DNA from: a virus
Virus record (IMG/VR): IMGVR_UViG_3300038435_000236
Coordinates: 1-38,238 of that record
Length of the DNA: 38,238 nt
Strand: one strand, 5' to 3'
Part shown: piece by piece, positions 29,812 through 37,680 of the stretch
Numbering within the stretch: the first letter of the stretch is position 1
Layout: each line of letters starts with the position of its first letter
Made by a program: the position numbers and the translations under genes
The notes under the pieces: generated by a model
Told to the model about the DNA's origin: nothing
Seen by the model: the letters and a program-made list of their open reading frames with translations, nothing else
The model's database searches: none

Positions 29812-30876
29812 CTATTTGAATACATTCCCGCTACAATTTATCCCGCTCACGCCCCCGTGATTCTCAAAGAACCCCGAGCAAGCATTCCCGCGCCAGTTGG
29901 TTTTGCACGTGTTCCCGGTCAGCGTCAGATTCCGCGAGTTGTATCCGCCGATACAAGTGACGGTGCTGTTCGTCGATGGATGCCCGGAAAGGTCAAAATA
30001 ATTATCTGTGAACAGCCCCTTCGTTACCCCGTTCCAGTTGATGATTCCGTAAGGGACCCGCTCGAATCGGGATTCCGTAACGGTAAGCTCCACAGTTCCG
30101 CCGCTGTCTCCGTTCGACTGTACTCCCCTGCCGGTTATGTCGTGAGCATAAAGCCCCTTTACATATGCGCCTTGTATAGCCGCGCCATTCGGGTTGAAAT
30201 AAACACCGTGATACTGCTTGGGGCTTGCGTTCGATTCGTACCGCTTTCCGCTCGTATCGTATCCACACCATGCAACTTCGGTATTAATTACCCGCGTGTA
30301 ATTCGCCCCGACTATATCGAGGCAGGAATACCGCTGATTCGTAAATTTCCCGTTCTGAACCGTTACGTTATGTCCCATGATCTTGGCCGCGTATCCGCCC
30401 TCGACGGTTATTCCGTCCAGAATCAGATAGTTTCCATTCGCCCTGAACTGGGCGTTCGCATCCGTCCACGAGCCTGGCTTTATCACTAAGCCCTTCGGGG
30501 ATTTATACGTAATCGGCTTGTCCGCCGTGCCGCTCCTATTTAAAAACGTCTGCCCGGTGACCGTCCCTGAAACTACCTCGATGCAGTCGCCCGGATTCGC
30601 GCTGTTTGCCGCTGTGAGAAACGCGCTCGCCGTCACTTTTTTGGAGCAGGTGTCGGGCGATGCCGTGGGTTTGGGTGTCGGAACCGGAGTTGGTACTGGA
30701 GTTGGAATCGGCGTAGGCACCGCTGTCGGAGCCGGTGAGGGAGTCGGGCATACCGGGCACTCGTTACATTTGATAGTCGTGCTCTGTCCCGGATTAATAG
30801 TCTGGCCGAATACGACCACGCACCCAAGGGATACGATTATCAGAAATACTGTGAAGATGTACGCTGCGAGTCTCAT
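29812..30876 (-). CDS. Secreted right-handed beta-helix protein, 354 aa
   Basis: Residues 1-24 are a signal peptide (RLAAYIFTVFLIIVSLGCVV). Residues about 45-70 are a Pro/Thr linker (PTPIPTPVPTPVPTPKPTAS). The rest is a pectate-lyase-like parallel beta helix: DTCSKKVTASAFLTAANSAN, PGDCIEVVSGTVTG, then coils such as NYLILDGITVEGGYAAKIMG, HNVTVQNGKFTN and NSRNLTLTGNTCKTNW. Several Cys pairs suggest disulfides in the periplasm or outside. Catalytic residues of a specific lyase family are not identified. A secretion signal is unusual for a tailspike, so this may be a host-modifying or depolymerase gene. Its ATG overlaps the upstream stop by four bases. Confidence 0.7.
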   Translation of the reverse strand: MRLAAYIFTVFLIIVSLGCVVVFGQTINPGQSTTIKCNECPVCPTPSPAPTAVPTPIPTPVPTPVPTPKPTASPDTCSKKVTASAFLTAANSANPGDCIEVVSGTVTGQTFLNRSGTADKPITYKSPKGLVIKPGSWTDANAQFRANGNYLILDGITVEGGYAAKIMGHNVTVQNGKFTNQRYSCLDIVGANYTRVINTEVAWCGYDTSGKRYESNASPKQYHGVYFNPNGAAIQGAYVKGLYAHDITGRGVQSNGDSGGTVELTVTESRFERVPYGIINWNGVTKGLFTDNYFDLSGHPSTNSTVTCIGGYNSRNLTLTGNTCKTNWRGNACSGFFENHGGVSGINCSGNVFK

Positions 30877-31394
30877 TTGCCTCTCGGTGTCGATGTTGTG
30901 GCTCCGCCTGTTATAACGCCCGGCTGCTTCGCCATGCCATCCGTCTTGACTTCGGGGCGGGTTAATTCCTCAAGCTCCGCCTCGGACTTATCTTTGATCG
31001 AATCCTTCATTTCCCTGAGCCTGTCCTGCTGCGCCTGTATGCTCTGCTCCAGCATGGCCGCCCTTTCCTCAACGGTCTTCTGTCTCCAGATAAGACCGAG
31101 CCCGCCGGGGCGAGTAAAATCCTGAAGCCCCTCGATGAAGCTCTGAAGGCGCTGGTCCGTTTCTTTTACCTTCGCCTCTTTATGTTCATATGGGATATTC
31201 CCGGCGGAAATATTCATATCCACATAGGTCGCCGCCGCTCTCGCGGTGTCGAACTCGGCGGTCGGGTCCATCGGGCTTCGCGGCTCGAATACCGCCATGA
31301 GTCCCAATTTCACTATTCTTCCGCCCTGTCCGTCCGGACGGCTGTACCCGTTCTCCACGGTGTACTGGTGTCCGTGCTTGCGCTCATAAATCAT
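30873..31394 (-). CDS. Hypothetical late-operon protein, 173 aa
   Basis: Start at 31394, with GGAGG five bases upstream. The N-terminal half is beta-rich (HGHQYTVENGYSRPDGQGGR, LMAVFEPRSPMDPTAEFDTA). The C-terminal half is a coiled coil (EERAAMLEQSIQAQQDRLRE, SIKDKSEAELEEL) and ends in a polar tail. A coiled-coil spacer in the head or a virion assembly factor is possible. No family recognised. Confidence 0.55.
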   Translation of the reverse strand: MIYERKHGHQYTVENGYSRPDGQGGRIVKLGLMAVFEPRSPMDPTAEFDTARAAATYVDMNISAGNIPYEHKEAKVKETDQRLQSFIEGLQDFTRPGGLGLIWRQKTVEERAAMLEQSIQAQQDRLREMKDSIKDKSEAELEELTRPEVKTDGMAKQPGVITGGATTSTPRGK

Positions 31395-31404
31395 CAAGAC
31401 CTCC

Positions 31405-31429
31405 ATAAAAGAAGGGGGCCGGAGCCCCC
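31405..31429 (-). terminator. Intrinsic terminator/attenuator after the decoration-like gene
   Basis: On the minus strand GGGGGC-TCCG-GCCCCC is followed by TTCTTTT, located just after the stop at 31437. It may reduce late transcription downstream of the capsid genes, where less product is needed. The plus strand also shows a short T run after the hairpin. Confidence 0.75.
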
Positions 31430-31436
31430 TGAGTTT

Positions 31437-31841
31437 TTAAGCTTTTCTATTCATCGCGACCTTGACGACTTTCATGGCCACGGTCATAGCCCCGCCGCTT
31501 GCGCTCGGATATATCTTGAACCAGCGGGGAATCTTTTCCTGAGTAATAACTCCGAACCCGTCCGCTGTAATAGCCGTAGCTACAGCGAACCCATTGTCCG
31601 AAGCCGCAGGGGCCGTCAGGTTAGACCCGACCATGTTCAAAGTCCCGCTTGTCGTTATATCCACAGAAACGCAGATGCTTTGCCAGCCCGTGGTTTCCAC
31701 CCATGGCACAGCCGTATCCGTACCGGTTGCAGCAACCAGAGGGAAAAAGATCGACTCTATTCTTGTTTGACCATCTCCCGAATTGGTAGATACGGATAAG
31801 ATGGTTTCTGTTGTCATGTCAATTGCTGGTGTTGTGGCCAT
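31437..31841 (-). CDS. Capsid decoration-like protein, 134 aa
   Basis: GGGAGGG upstream of the ATG. A beta-rich protein (TETILSVSTNSGDGQTRIES, AVPWVETTGWQSICVSVDIT, GGAMTVAMKVVKVAM) immediately after the major capsid gene and before a terminator hairpin, the typical place for a head decoration or stabilising protein. No family named. Abundant expression fits its position in the capsid segment. Confidence 0.55.
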   Translation of the reverse strand: MATTPAIDMTTETILSVSTNSGDGQTRIESIFFPLVAATGTDTAVPWVETTGWQSICVSVDITTSGTLNMVGSNLTAPAASDNGFAVATAITADGFGVITQEKIPRWFKIYPSASGGAMTVAMKVVKVAMNRKA

Positions 31842-31855
31842 TAATCAACCCTCCC

Positions 31856-33085
31856 TCAGACTCCCGCCTGCATGTTGTAGATGTACCTGTGAAGCTCCGG
31901 CCTCTTTATGCCAAGACCGACTACGCCGTACAGCTCATCCTTTATCTCGTGCGCGTCGTTGGCCTGCACGTTCGCCTTGAGCTTCATGTCCTTTCCTTCG
32001 AGATACACGTATTCGAGGTCGGACGGGTTCACTATGAACATCCAGTCCGCATACTGATCGCCCCTGAGCGTGTAGTCCTGAACGAGATTCAGCCTGCCCT
32101 GCGGGGTCATGTAGGTCGTAAGCTGGAGGCCGAACTCCTTCATCGACGGCGAAGTCTGTATCGGAGCCATTCCCCAGTTATGGAAAACGTTGAACGCCTT
32201 CCTGCCGCAAAGGGACAGAAGCTCCATTCCCTGCCCGGTTGCGTCTTCCGGCATATCCTCGAAAGACGGGGCGACGAACTCCCAAAGGGTGTTCTGGGAA
32301 ATAGCAATGTTCGCATTCAGGGCATTGGTAGCCGCGAAGCTGTCTATCCAGTACCTGAGTCCTCCGGTCTTCCAGCGGCTGTCGGCAAGAGCGCTGTCCA
32401 GCGGGCTTGACGCCTCGACGTCCGAGATCGGCTTCCCGAACTTGAACGCCATTTCGGCATCGACCTTGAACTCGAACATCGTGTTCTTGGACTGACGCTC
32501 TTTTTCTTTCGGTCCGTACTCCGCTATCGCGTCCCTTATCTCCGAAAGCCCGATGGTTCTGGACATAAACTGGAGATAGTTGGTAACGGTTCCCGGGTCG
32601 GTCTGAATCGAGACAGGAGCAGACGAACGCTCGGAGAGCGCGTTGCCGACGAACATCATCTCGTCGTTGTCGGTCATTGCGACGCCGGTTCCCGCCGCGC
32701 CTGTGTCATAACCCCTGACAACGGTCCAGGTGTTCGAGGAAACTGCGGTAACGAGAACGTGTTCCCTCGTCGCCGTGTTTTCCCACACGTCCTGCGGGCG
32801 CGCGTAGTTGCCGTTATCTACCACTATCGAGGTAGCGGACGTGTTGTAGCCGCCGCCATTATTGATTCGGGTAAACCGGGGGAGCCTCTTGTCGTTTAAA
32901 ACCTTGAAGCTCATCTGTTTTACGGAACGTTTCTTGACCTTGTTCGCTATTCTGATAAGCGGGTTCAGGTTCGGTCCGTACTGCCATATTTTGTCTTGTA
33001 TTTCCTCTACGAAACGATCGACGTTCCCCTGTCCGGGTCCCGCGACCGCGAATGCTCTGCTGATTATTGTTGGATTTGTCGGCAT
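31856..33085 (-). CDS. Major capsid protein (SU10/DUF5309-like)
   Basis: A 409-residue protein that would form the HK97-fold capsid shell. Characteristic stretches include NKVKKRSVKQMSFKVLNDKR, a beta-rich E-loop/decoration-like region (WTVVRGYDTGAAGTGVAMTD), then helices around FMSRTIGLSEIRDAIAEYGP and the P-domain-like DQYADWMFIVNPSDLEYVYL. The final GVVGLGIKRPELHRYIYN is typical of the C-terminal part of this group. It lies directly after the scaffold-like gene and before a decoration-like gene, as expected. A GGGAGAG site precedes the ATG. The DUF5309/SU10 label is from pattern memory. Confidence 0.75.
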   Translation of the reverse strand: MPTNPTIISRAFAVAGPGQGNVDRFVEEIQDKIWQYGPNLNPLIRIANKVKKRSVKQMSFKVLNDKRLPRFTRINNGGGYNTSATSIVVDNGNYARPQDVWENTATREHVLVTAVSSNTWTVVRGYDTGAAGTGVAMTDNDEMMFVGNALSERSSAPVSIQTDPGTVTNYLQFMSRTIGLSEIRDAIAEYGPKEKERQSKNTMFEFKVDAEMAFKFGKPISDVEASSPLDSALADSRWKTGGLRYWIDSFAATNALNANIAISQNTLWEFVAPSFEDMPEDATGQGMELLSLCGRKAFNVFHNWGMAPIQTSPSMKEFGLQLTTYMTPQGRLNLVQDYTLRGDQYADWMFIVNPSDLEYVYLEGKDMKLKANVQANDAHEIKDELYGVVGLGIKRPELHRYIYNMQAGV

Positions 33086-33104
33086 TTAATCTCTCCCGTG
33101 TTGA

Positions 33105-33947
33105 TTACTGGTTCCACAGGAAGCCCCAACGCTCTGCTATGTCAGCCGGTTTTGGTGTGGTTTCCGGCCCGGTAGAGGTCGAGCTTCTCGGAATGGGAGC
33201 ACCCTGAACAGCCGCTTGTTTCTGTGCTGCGGTAAACGCCTTTAATCGCTCTGTATCTCCGTTGAGAATCTTATCGGCCCTGGCATATATATCCCTCACG
33301 TACTTCCTTATGTCGGCCTCGGTCAAATCGGGTTTGTTAAGCAAAGCGTTAGCTTCGGGGTCCCGTTTCGCCAAAGATTCCATAAGGGCTTCGTGCTCGG
33401 ACGTGAAATTCACATTCTCGTCCAGCCGGAGGTTCGCCAGCTCGTCGTCGTCGATGCGGTTAATCGCCATCAACCTGTTCTGGGCGGCCTGCTGCTGCGC
33501 AAATGTCTGCTGCTGCGTATAGCCCTGGATTCCCTTCGATACTTCCTGAGCGACTATCTGCTTCACCACATCAGCCGGATTGTAGAGATAAGCCTCGTTC
33601 AAATCCTTCTGCTGCTGCGTCTGTCCCGGTCCTGGCTCGCCTGGGAGGGAGGACGGTGTGTATTGTGGATTCTGGTATGCCTGCGGGGGATAAACGGGGC
33701 CCTGTGTCTTTTGACGCAGGGTGCTTATCGCCTGCTTGTATCTCCCGAGTGTGGAGTTGGCCTTGTTCCATTCGTTAAACCACTGCTCCGGGGTGTATTC
33801 CCTATACTGCTCGGGGATGTTCGACTGAGGGGGCTGCACATTTTCCTGCGCAGGTTGCTCAACCGAGGGCTGGACGGCTTCCTGAACCGGGGGAGTTTCT
33901 ACATTCCCCTCAAGGTTCGAGCCGTCGATTACCGAATCCTCTGGCAT
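33105..33947 (-). CDS. Scaffold-like protein, 280 aa
   Basis: A disordered acidic, Gln/Pro-rich N-terminus (VQEAVQPSVEQPAQENVQPP), a central WFNEWNKANSTLGRYKQAIS segment, and helical C-terminal half (RNRLMAINRIDDDELANL-like, EHEALMESLAKRDPEANALL, DIRKYVRDIYARADKILNGD). This composition and position directly before the major capsid gene fit a scaffolding protein that guides procapsid assembly and is lost later. AAGGAG precedes the ATG at 33947. It is the first gene of the leftward late operon. Confidence 0.65.
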   Translation of the reverse strand: MPEDSVIDGSNLEGNVETPPVQEAVQPSVEQPAQENVQPPQSNIPEQYREYTPEQWFNEWNKANSTLGRYKQAISTLRQKTQGPVYPPQAYQNPQYTPSSLPGEPGPGQTQQQKDLNEAYLYNPADVVKQIVAQEVSKGIQGYTQQQTFAQQQAAQNRLMAINRIDDDELANLRLDENVNFTSEHEALMESLAKRDPEANALLNKPDLTEADIRKYVRDIYARADKILNGDTERLKAFTAAQKQAAVQGAPIPRSSTSTGPETTPKPADIAERWGFLWNQ

Positions 33948-33963
33948 GTGTGCTCCTTATACC

Positions 33964-33985
33964 CATGCGCAATCTTGTGCGCATG
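33964..33985. promoter_or_regulatory. Palindrome in the divergent late promoter region
   Basis: CATGCGCA-ATCTTG-TGCGCATG, a perfect 8-bp inverted repeat in the leader of the leftward late operon. The half-site TGCGCAT also occurs at 34105-34111 in the rightward leader and near 37656-37662. It could be a regulator binding site or an mRNA hairpin. Confidence 0.5.
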
Positions 33986-33997
33986 TTCTGACAAGGA

Positions 33998-34026
33998 ATG
34001 TAACACAGGCGACCCAAAATTGTCAA
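33998..34026 (-). promoter_or_regulatory. Candidate late leftward promoter
   Basis: Minus strand TTGACA (34021-34026), 17-bp spacer, TTACAT (33998-34003), 51 bp before the scaffold ATG. The -35 is consensus and the -10 weak. It would drive the whole late operon from scaffold to terL. Confidence 0.6.
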
Positions 34027-34033
34027 TACCCTA

Positions 34034-34062
34034 TTGTATCTAACCCCCCGGAATGATAGAAT
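34034..34062 (+). promoter_or_regulatory. Candidate rightward promoter for the portal operon
   Basis: Plus strand TTGTAT (34034-34039), 17 bp, TAGAAT (34057-34062). The 11-mer ATGATAGAATA covering this -10 recurs upstream of the terS-like gene. The leader to the ATG at 34131 is about 60 bases. Confidence 0.6.
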
Positions 34063-34079
34063 ATCAGGAAATAACAGAC

Positions 34080-34105
34080 AAAAAGTGTCATTGTGTACAC
34101 TTTTT
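34080..34105 (+). promoter_or_regulatory. Leader hairpin AAAAAGTGT/ACACTTTTT
   Basis: A perfect 9-bp inverted repeat with an 8-base loop lies in the leader of the portal operon, beginning about 17 bases after the -10. The A-run/T-run ends make it look like a weak bidirectional terminator or attenuator; it could also be an operator. Confidence 0.5.
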
Positions 34106-34130
34106 GCGCATACACAGGAGGACTTAAAAG

Positions 34131-34763
34131 ATGGCACTAATTCCAGGAATCTACAAGGACGATATATATTTCCAGAACGACCCGCTCAAATATCTGATTG
34201 AGCGTATCCTCCCGGCATTAAACGGGAATCTGGCAACCGGCTTTATCCCGATAGACATATTCGCCTCCCGGATAATCCTGTCGAACGACTTCTCTGACGA
34301 GACAGTCGTAAACACCGGCGGCTCAGAGAAGGCGTCGGGCGGTATTCTGGCTCTCGACGGAGCGATTTTCTCGCTGAACAGGGTAAACGCGGCGACGGAT
34401 AAGGCAGCAAGGGTGGTTTTCAAGGCGAACACGACCGGTGAAATCCAGTTCCCGACTATTCCCCTCCCCTACGATCTCGACGATACGGCCGATATAACGG
34501 TCAATCTCTGGGCGGGAATGGGGGGCGCGACGAATACCCCGACGATCGACGTGCAGGCGTTCTTTAACGTCGGCGACACGGAGTGTGGCGGAAATACGGC
34601 GGCCCTCGCGGCTACCGCTGCGCTTAAAACCGTAACCCTGGCGGCTGCGGACGTACCTGCGGCCCCCGGATTTCTGAACCTCGCGCTTGTTCCGGCGGCT
34701 CACGCGGACGACGCGATACACCTATACGCCGCGTGGCTCACGTATACCAGGAAAGCCTTCTAA
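34131..34763 (+). CDS. Putative virion protein upstream of the portal gene, 210 aa
   Basis: AGGAGG lies ten bases upstream of the ATG. Short helical N-terminus (DPLKYLIERILPALNGNLAT), then a jelly-roll-like beta domain (GAIFSLNRVNAATDKAARVV, DDTADITVNLWAGMGGATNT, VDVQAFFNVGD-like) ending HLYAAWLTYTRKAF. Similar N-terminal short helix plus beta sandwich proteins are found as decoration or head-fibre proteins. First gene of the rightward operon; the portal gene follows after two bases. Confidence 0.55.
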   Translation: MALIPGIYKDDIYFQNDPLKYLIERILPALNGNLATGFIPIDIFASRIILSNDFSDETVVNTGGSEKASGGILALDGAIFSLNRVNAATDKAARVVFKANTTGEIQFPTIPLPYDLDDTADITVNLWAGMGGATNTPTIDVQAFFNVGDTECGGNTAALAATAALKTVTLAAADVPAAPGFLNLALVPAAHADDAIHLYAAWLTYTRKAF

Positions 34764-34765
34764 AC

Positions 34766-36604
34766 ATGGCATATAACGATTCCGAGCGGGATAAATCGAC
34801 GATTTACACCCTTCTTTGCGAATGGGAGGAGGATTTTAACCGGGTTCGCCCCCAGTTCGACCTCATGAAGCGCGATTATCTGGCCTATATGCGCTTCCGG
34901 GACCCAAATTCCCATCCGTACAAGTACAATCCGGCCATCCCGCTCGTCTTCACCATCTCGGAAAACATAGTATCCACAGTCGTTAACAGCTTTTTCATGA
35001 AGGATAACCCCCTCACGATAGAGCCCGTGGAGGATACCCACGGACCGAACCCGGATATACGCGACGCCGATATTGCCCGGCAGTTAAGCAAGGTGGCGAA
35101 CGTCGTATCCATGCATCCGGACAGGGAATTTCTCCTTGATTTTCATGATTTTATACAGGAAACGACTGTTTTCGGGACAGGGTTCTCTATGAATATCCCG
35201 GAGTTCGACCACTCCGCCGAGTCCGACATAGGCGGCCCCCTGTACCTCGGCCCCAAGATCGTTCATATCCCCAACTGGGACCTCATTCCCGACAAGGAAT
35301 GCTACCGTTTATCCCAGTCGGCGGGCTGCCGGAGGGTGTGGCTCAAGGAATGGGTATCCGTAAACGAGTATAAAAGGCGCGTAAAAACAGGCGGGTACAG
35401 GAATTTGTCCGACGAGGAGCTTGAAAAGCTCGCAAAGGACAAGAACTGGATGCCGGAGGATACGGACGTTCACGAAGACCTTCTCTCCCGGCTTGGAAGG
35501 GGCGCTCGGCCCCGCGACGGGTGGGACTCAAAGAACGGGAATATGCTTCTTCTCCATTACTACGACATGGATACGATGCATATCACCACCCTTGCCGCGA
35601 ACAGAATGATAGTTCGGCAGACGGACAAGCCGACAAAGCTGGAAACATCCGTCGGCCCGATAAAGACGACTATCCAGCCGTACCCATACATGCCCTTCGA
35701 CGATCTCCGGCTGTGGTCTTTCGCCCGTGAGTTCTACGCCCAGGGGGTAGGGCGCATAGCGGCGGGATTCCAGGACGAGATCAATCTCCTAAAGTCCATG
35801 AGGCTCGAAAACATAGAGCTCGGGATATTCAAAACCTTCCTCGTGAACGATATGTTCGTCGAGGACGAGGACGATATAGTTATGATGCCCGGCGGCCTCA
35901 TCCGCACGAAGGATGTAAACAGTTCTATAAAGCCCATAGAAGTGGGTGATATAACACAGAACGCCTATACGGAGCAGGCAATGTGGGAAAAGGAGGCTCA
36001 GGACGCCACCAGCTCGCAGGAAACCACGAGAGGGAACGCCCCGGCAAGGAGGGAGACGGCCACGACGGTCGTGCAGCTCCAGCGGAATGCCATGAAGCGG
36101 ACGGAAACCTTCCTGAAGAAGGTCGGCCACTGGTATAAATCGAACTCCCTCAAGACGATAGTCCAGATACGTACATACATGAGCCAGAGGGAATATGAAA
36201 GAATATCCGGAGAGGCGGATGCCGGGTTCTACCGGCTCTCCGTCCCGGAGATAAGACGCATGTTCGACCTCAAGCCGTCCTCTGCGAGTATCGAGCAGAT
36301 AACGGATATGGCGCAGCAGAACTTCATAAACGCCCTCCAGATGGTTCAGGGGAGCGAGGACCTCATAAACCGCGCCGAATGGATAAGGCTCGGCATGGAA
36401 CTATTCTTCCCCCACAAAAACCCGGATAAATACATAATCTCACAGGAACAGGCCGCGCAGATGCAGGCAATGGGAATGACCGGCGGGACGGAAATGCCCC
36501 CCGGCTCCGGCATGAACGGCTCCGCCCCCACAGCCGGAAACCCCGCGCTTAACGAAAGTCAGCTCGTCGAGCTATCCGCACAGGGAATGAACGGCGGCTC
36601 TTAA
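34766..36604 (+). CDS. Portal protein
   Basis: A 612-residue portal, the dodecameric ring through which DNA enters the head. The start MAYNDSERDKSTIYTLLCEW is followed by YKYNPAIPLVFTISENIVST, DFHDFIQETTVFGTGFSMNI and NWDLIPDKECYRLSQSAGCR. The stem/wing region PFDDLRLWSFAREFYAQGVG, RIAAGFQDEINLLKSMRLEN and the tunnel-loop-like AQDATSSQETTRGNAPARRE are typical of podovirus portals. A Gly/Met-rich C-terminal tail follows. Start chosen at 34766 because the upstream 11 codons overlap the preceding gene; AGGAAAG lies upstream. It is transcribed opposite to the capsid genes. Confidence 0.8.
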   Translation: MAYNDSERDKSTIYTLLCEWEEDFNRVRPQFDLMKRDYLAYMRFRDPNSHPYKYNPAIPLVFTISENIVSTVVNSFFMKDNPLTIEPVEDTHGPNPDIRDADIARQLSKVANVVSMHPDREFLLDFHDFIQETTVFGTGFSMNIPEFDHSAESDIGGPLYLGPKIVHIPNWDLIPDKECYRLSQSAGCRRVWLKEWVSVNEYKRRVKTGGYRNLSDEELEKLAKDKNWMPEDTDVHEDLLSRLGRGARPRDGWDSKNGNMLLLHYYDMDTMHITTLAANRMIVRQTDKPTKLETSVGPIKTTIQPYPYMPFDDLRLWSFAREFYAQGVGRIAAGFQDEINLLKSMRLENIELGIFKTFLVNDMFVEDEDDIVMMPGGLIRTKDVNSSIKPIEVGDITQNAYTEQAMWEKEAQDATSSQETTRGNAPARRETATTVVQLQRNAMKRTETFLKKVGHWYKSNSLKTIVQIRTYMSQREYERISGEADAGFYRLSVPEIRRMFDLKPSSASIEQITDMAQQNFINALQMVQGSEDLINRAEWIRLGMELFFPHKNPDKYIISQEQAAQMQAMGMTGGTEMPPGSGMNGSAPTAGNPALNESQLVELSAQGMNGGS

Positions 36605-36615
36605 GGAATCCAACC

Positions 36616-36957
36616 ATGTCCGAACTCCACTGGAACACCGAATACATAAAATCACTCGCCGAAGCGGAAGCCCGCGACCGGAGGCAGCAGACGGAAAAAC
36701 GGCTGCGCGAGAAGCTCCAGGCGAAAGCAACGCTTTCACAGAAGATCACGGAGAGCGGCATAATCCGCTCTATCCGCCGGTACGCACAGGAAAGCCTCGC
36801 AAGCGCTTCCGAGCGTATGCTCGATCCCGCGAAAAGGAATCCCGGCGAAGATACGGAATCCCTCCGCGTGGAAGCCCTCGTTCACAAGAAATATGTGGAA
36901 TTATTCGACGCTTGGGAAAAAGAAGGCGAATCGGCTATGAAGAAGATGGCGAAGTGA
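36616..36957 (+). CDS. Small helical protein after the portal gene, 113 aa
   Basis: A charged, nearly all-helical protein (YIKSLAEAEARDRRQQTEKR, RVEALVHKKYVELFDAWEKE). It starts 11 bp after the portal stop and ends the rightward operon, 15 bp from a convergent gene. A role as an assembly or packaging accessory is possible from position alone. No clear Shine-Dalgarno (AAGGAAT is nearest). No family recognised. Confidence 0.6.
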   Translation: MSELHWNTEYIKSLAEAEARDRRQQTEKRLREKLQAKATLSQKITESGIIRSIRRYAQESLASASERMLDPAKRNPGEDTESLRVEALVHKKYVELFDAWEKEGESAMKKMAK

Positions 36958-36972
36958 GGGGGGTAATCAAAA

Positions 36973-37179
36973 CTACCTCTTAAGAAAGTCCCGATGTCGC
37001 CGCAGTTGAGCCGTTCTCCGCTTATCTCGCATAAGAGCAAATCCTATCTCGCCGCTCCGTGAAGCCACAAGCGCTATCTTATGCACTAATCCACAATCGC
37101 AGCAGGAAAGAAAGAAGGCCTCTTTGCTCTTGAGGGTTATTCCCTCGCCGTCCTGTAACGTAGGATACTTCTTACCCAT
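36973..37179 (-). CDS. Small conserved phage protein with CCDCG motif, 68 aa
   Basis: The sequence KKYPTLQDGEGITLKSKEAF, then FLSCCDCGLVHKIALVASRS, and a basic tail RRTAQLRRHRDFLKR. This is a short family common in phages, with a Cys-Cys-x-Cys motif that may bind a metal and a C-terminal arginine-rich tail that may bind nucleic acid. GGAGC lies nine bases before the ATG. It overlaps the end of the upstream small gene by eight bases. Function unknown. Confidence 0.7.
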   Translation of the reverse strand: MGKKYPTLQDGEGITLKSKEAFFLSCCDCGLVHKIALVASRSGEIGFALMRDKRRTAQLRRHRDFLKR

Positions 37180-37330
37180 GAAGGAATAGCTCCCTCACAG
37201 TACGATACATAGGGAGATTGCCTCTCTTGGAGCGAGAGAGAGCATTCACAATGCGTACAAGGTGCATCTTCGTGTTCCCACTGGTTCCGTGGCGGATACT
37301 ACATTTACGGGCTTTACGATGCTTGGACAT
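37172..37330 (-). CDS. Small basic protein, 52 aa
   Basis: Start at 37330 (MSKHRKARKCSIRHGTSGNT), with a weak GGGG upstream. An ATG at 37357 is possible. Very basic, and could bind nucleic acid. It overlaps the CCDCG-motif gene by eight bases on its 3' side, so it shares its transcript. No family recognised; coding status is supported mainly by context. Confidence 0.45.
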   Translation of the reverse strand: MSKHRKARKCSIRHGTSGNTKMHLVRIVNALSRSKRGNLPMYRTVRELFLHG

Positions 37331-37680
37331 CCCCATACCAGAAGAACCATGATTCATGGGGATAATATATCACGGGGAGTATGGGGAGTCCAAAAATTGA
37401 CCTAACCGCGTGTGGAGGGACCCTACGCAGGGGCGCGGGGGCGGGCCGGTTCGGTATCCCCCGGGGGAGGGGTGTATGCACGGGTCGCCCCCACCCCCTA
37501 AAATTCCTAGACGGCGCGAAATTTTCACACGGAAATATTCCTTCCAGCCTGGCATAATTCTGGAGCACAAGTTGACATAATGAAGATTATCGGACGTTGT
37601 TATAATTCTGGAGTGTAATGATTACGGGCACTTATGCATGTGCGCTATGAGTGTATGCGCATCAACCACAACATCTTGTG
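37331..37680. other. 350-bp noncoding GC-rich region, candidate packaging site
   Basis: No supported gene on either strand. Positions 37420-37500 are strongly G/C-rich, with the palindrome CCCCCGGGGG (37458-37467) and G-rich followed by C-rich tracts. To its right is the direct repeat ATAATTCTGGAG at 37554-37565 and 37602-37613, 48 bp apart. The region abuts the terS-like gene, the usual place for a cos or pac site, but this role is inferred. Confidence 0.45.
37364..37393 (-). promoter_or_regulatory. Candidate promoter for the two small genes
   Basis: Minus strand TTGGAC (37388-37393), 18-bp spacer, TATATT (37364-37369), upstream of the gene starting at 37330. Confidence 0.45.

Noticed and set aside
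30518-30916. Plus-strand ORF with alternating Gly-Val repeats
   Set aside because: It is the antisense image of the Pro/Thr linker codons of the beta-helix gene.
37572-37606. TTGACA and TATAAT on the plus strand as a promoter
   Set aside because: The spacer is 23 bp, too long for a sigma70 promoter, and no plus-strand gene follows. The TATAAT is part of the direct repeat.
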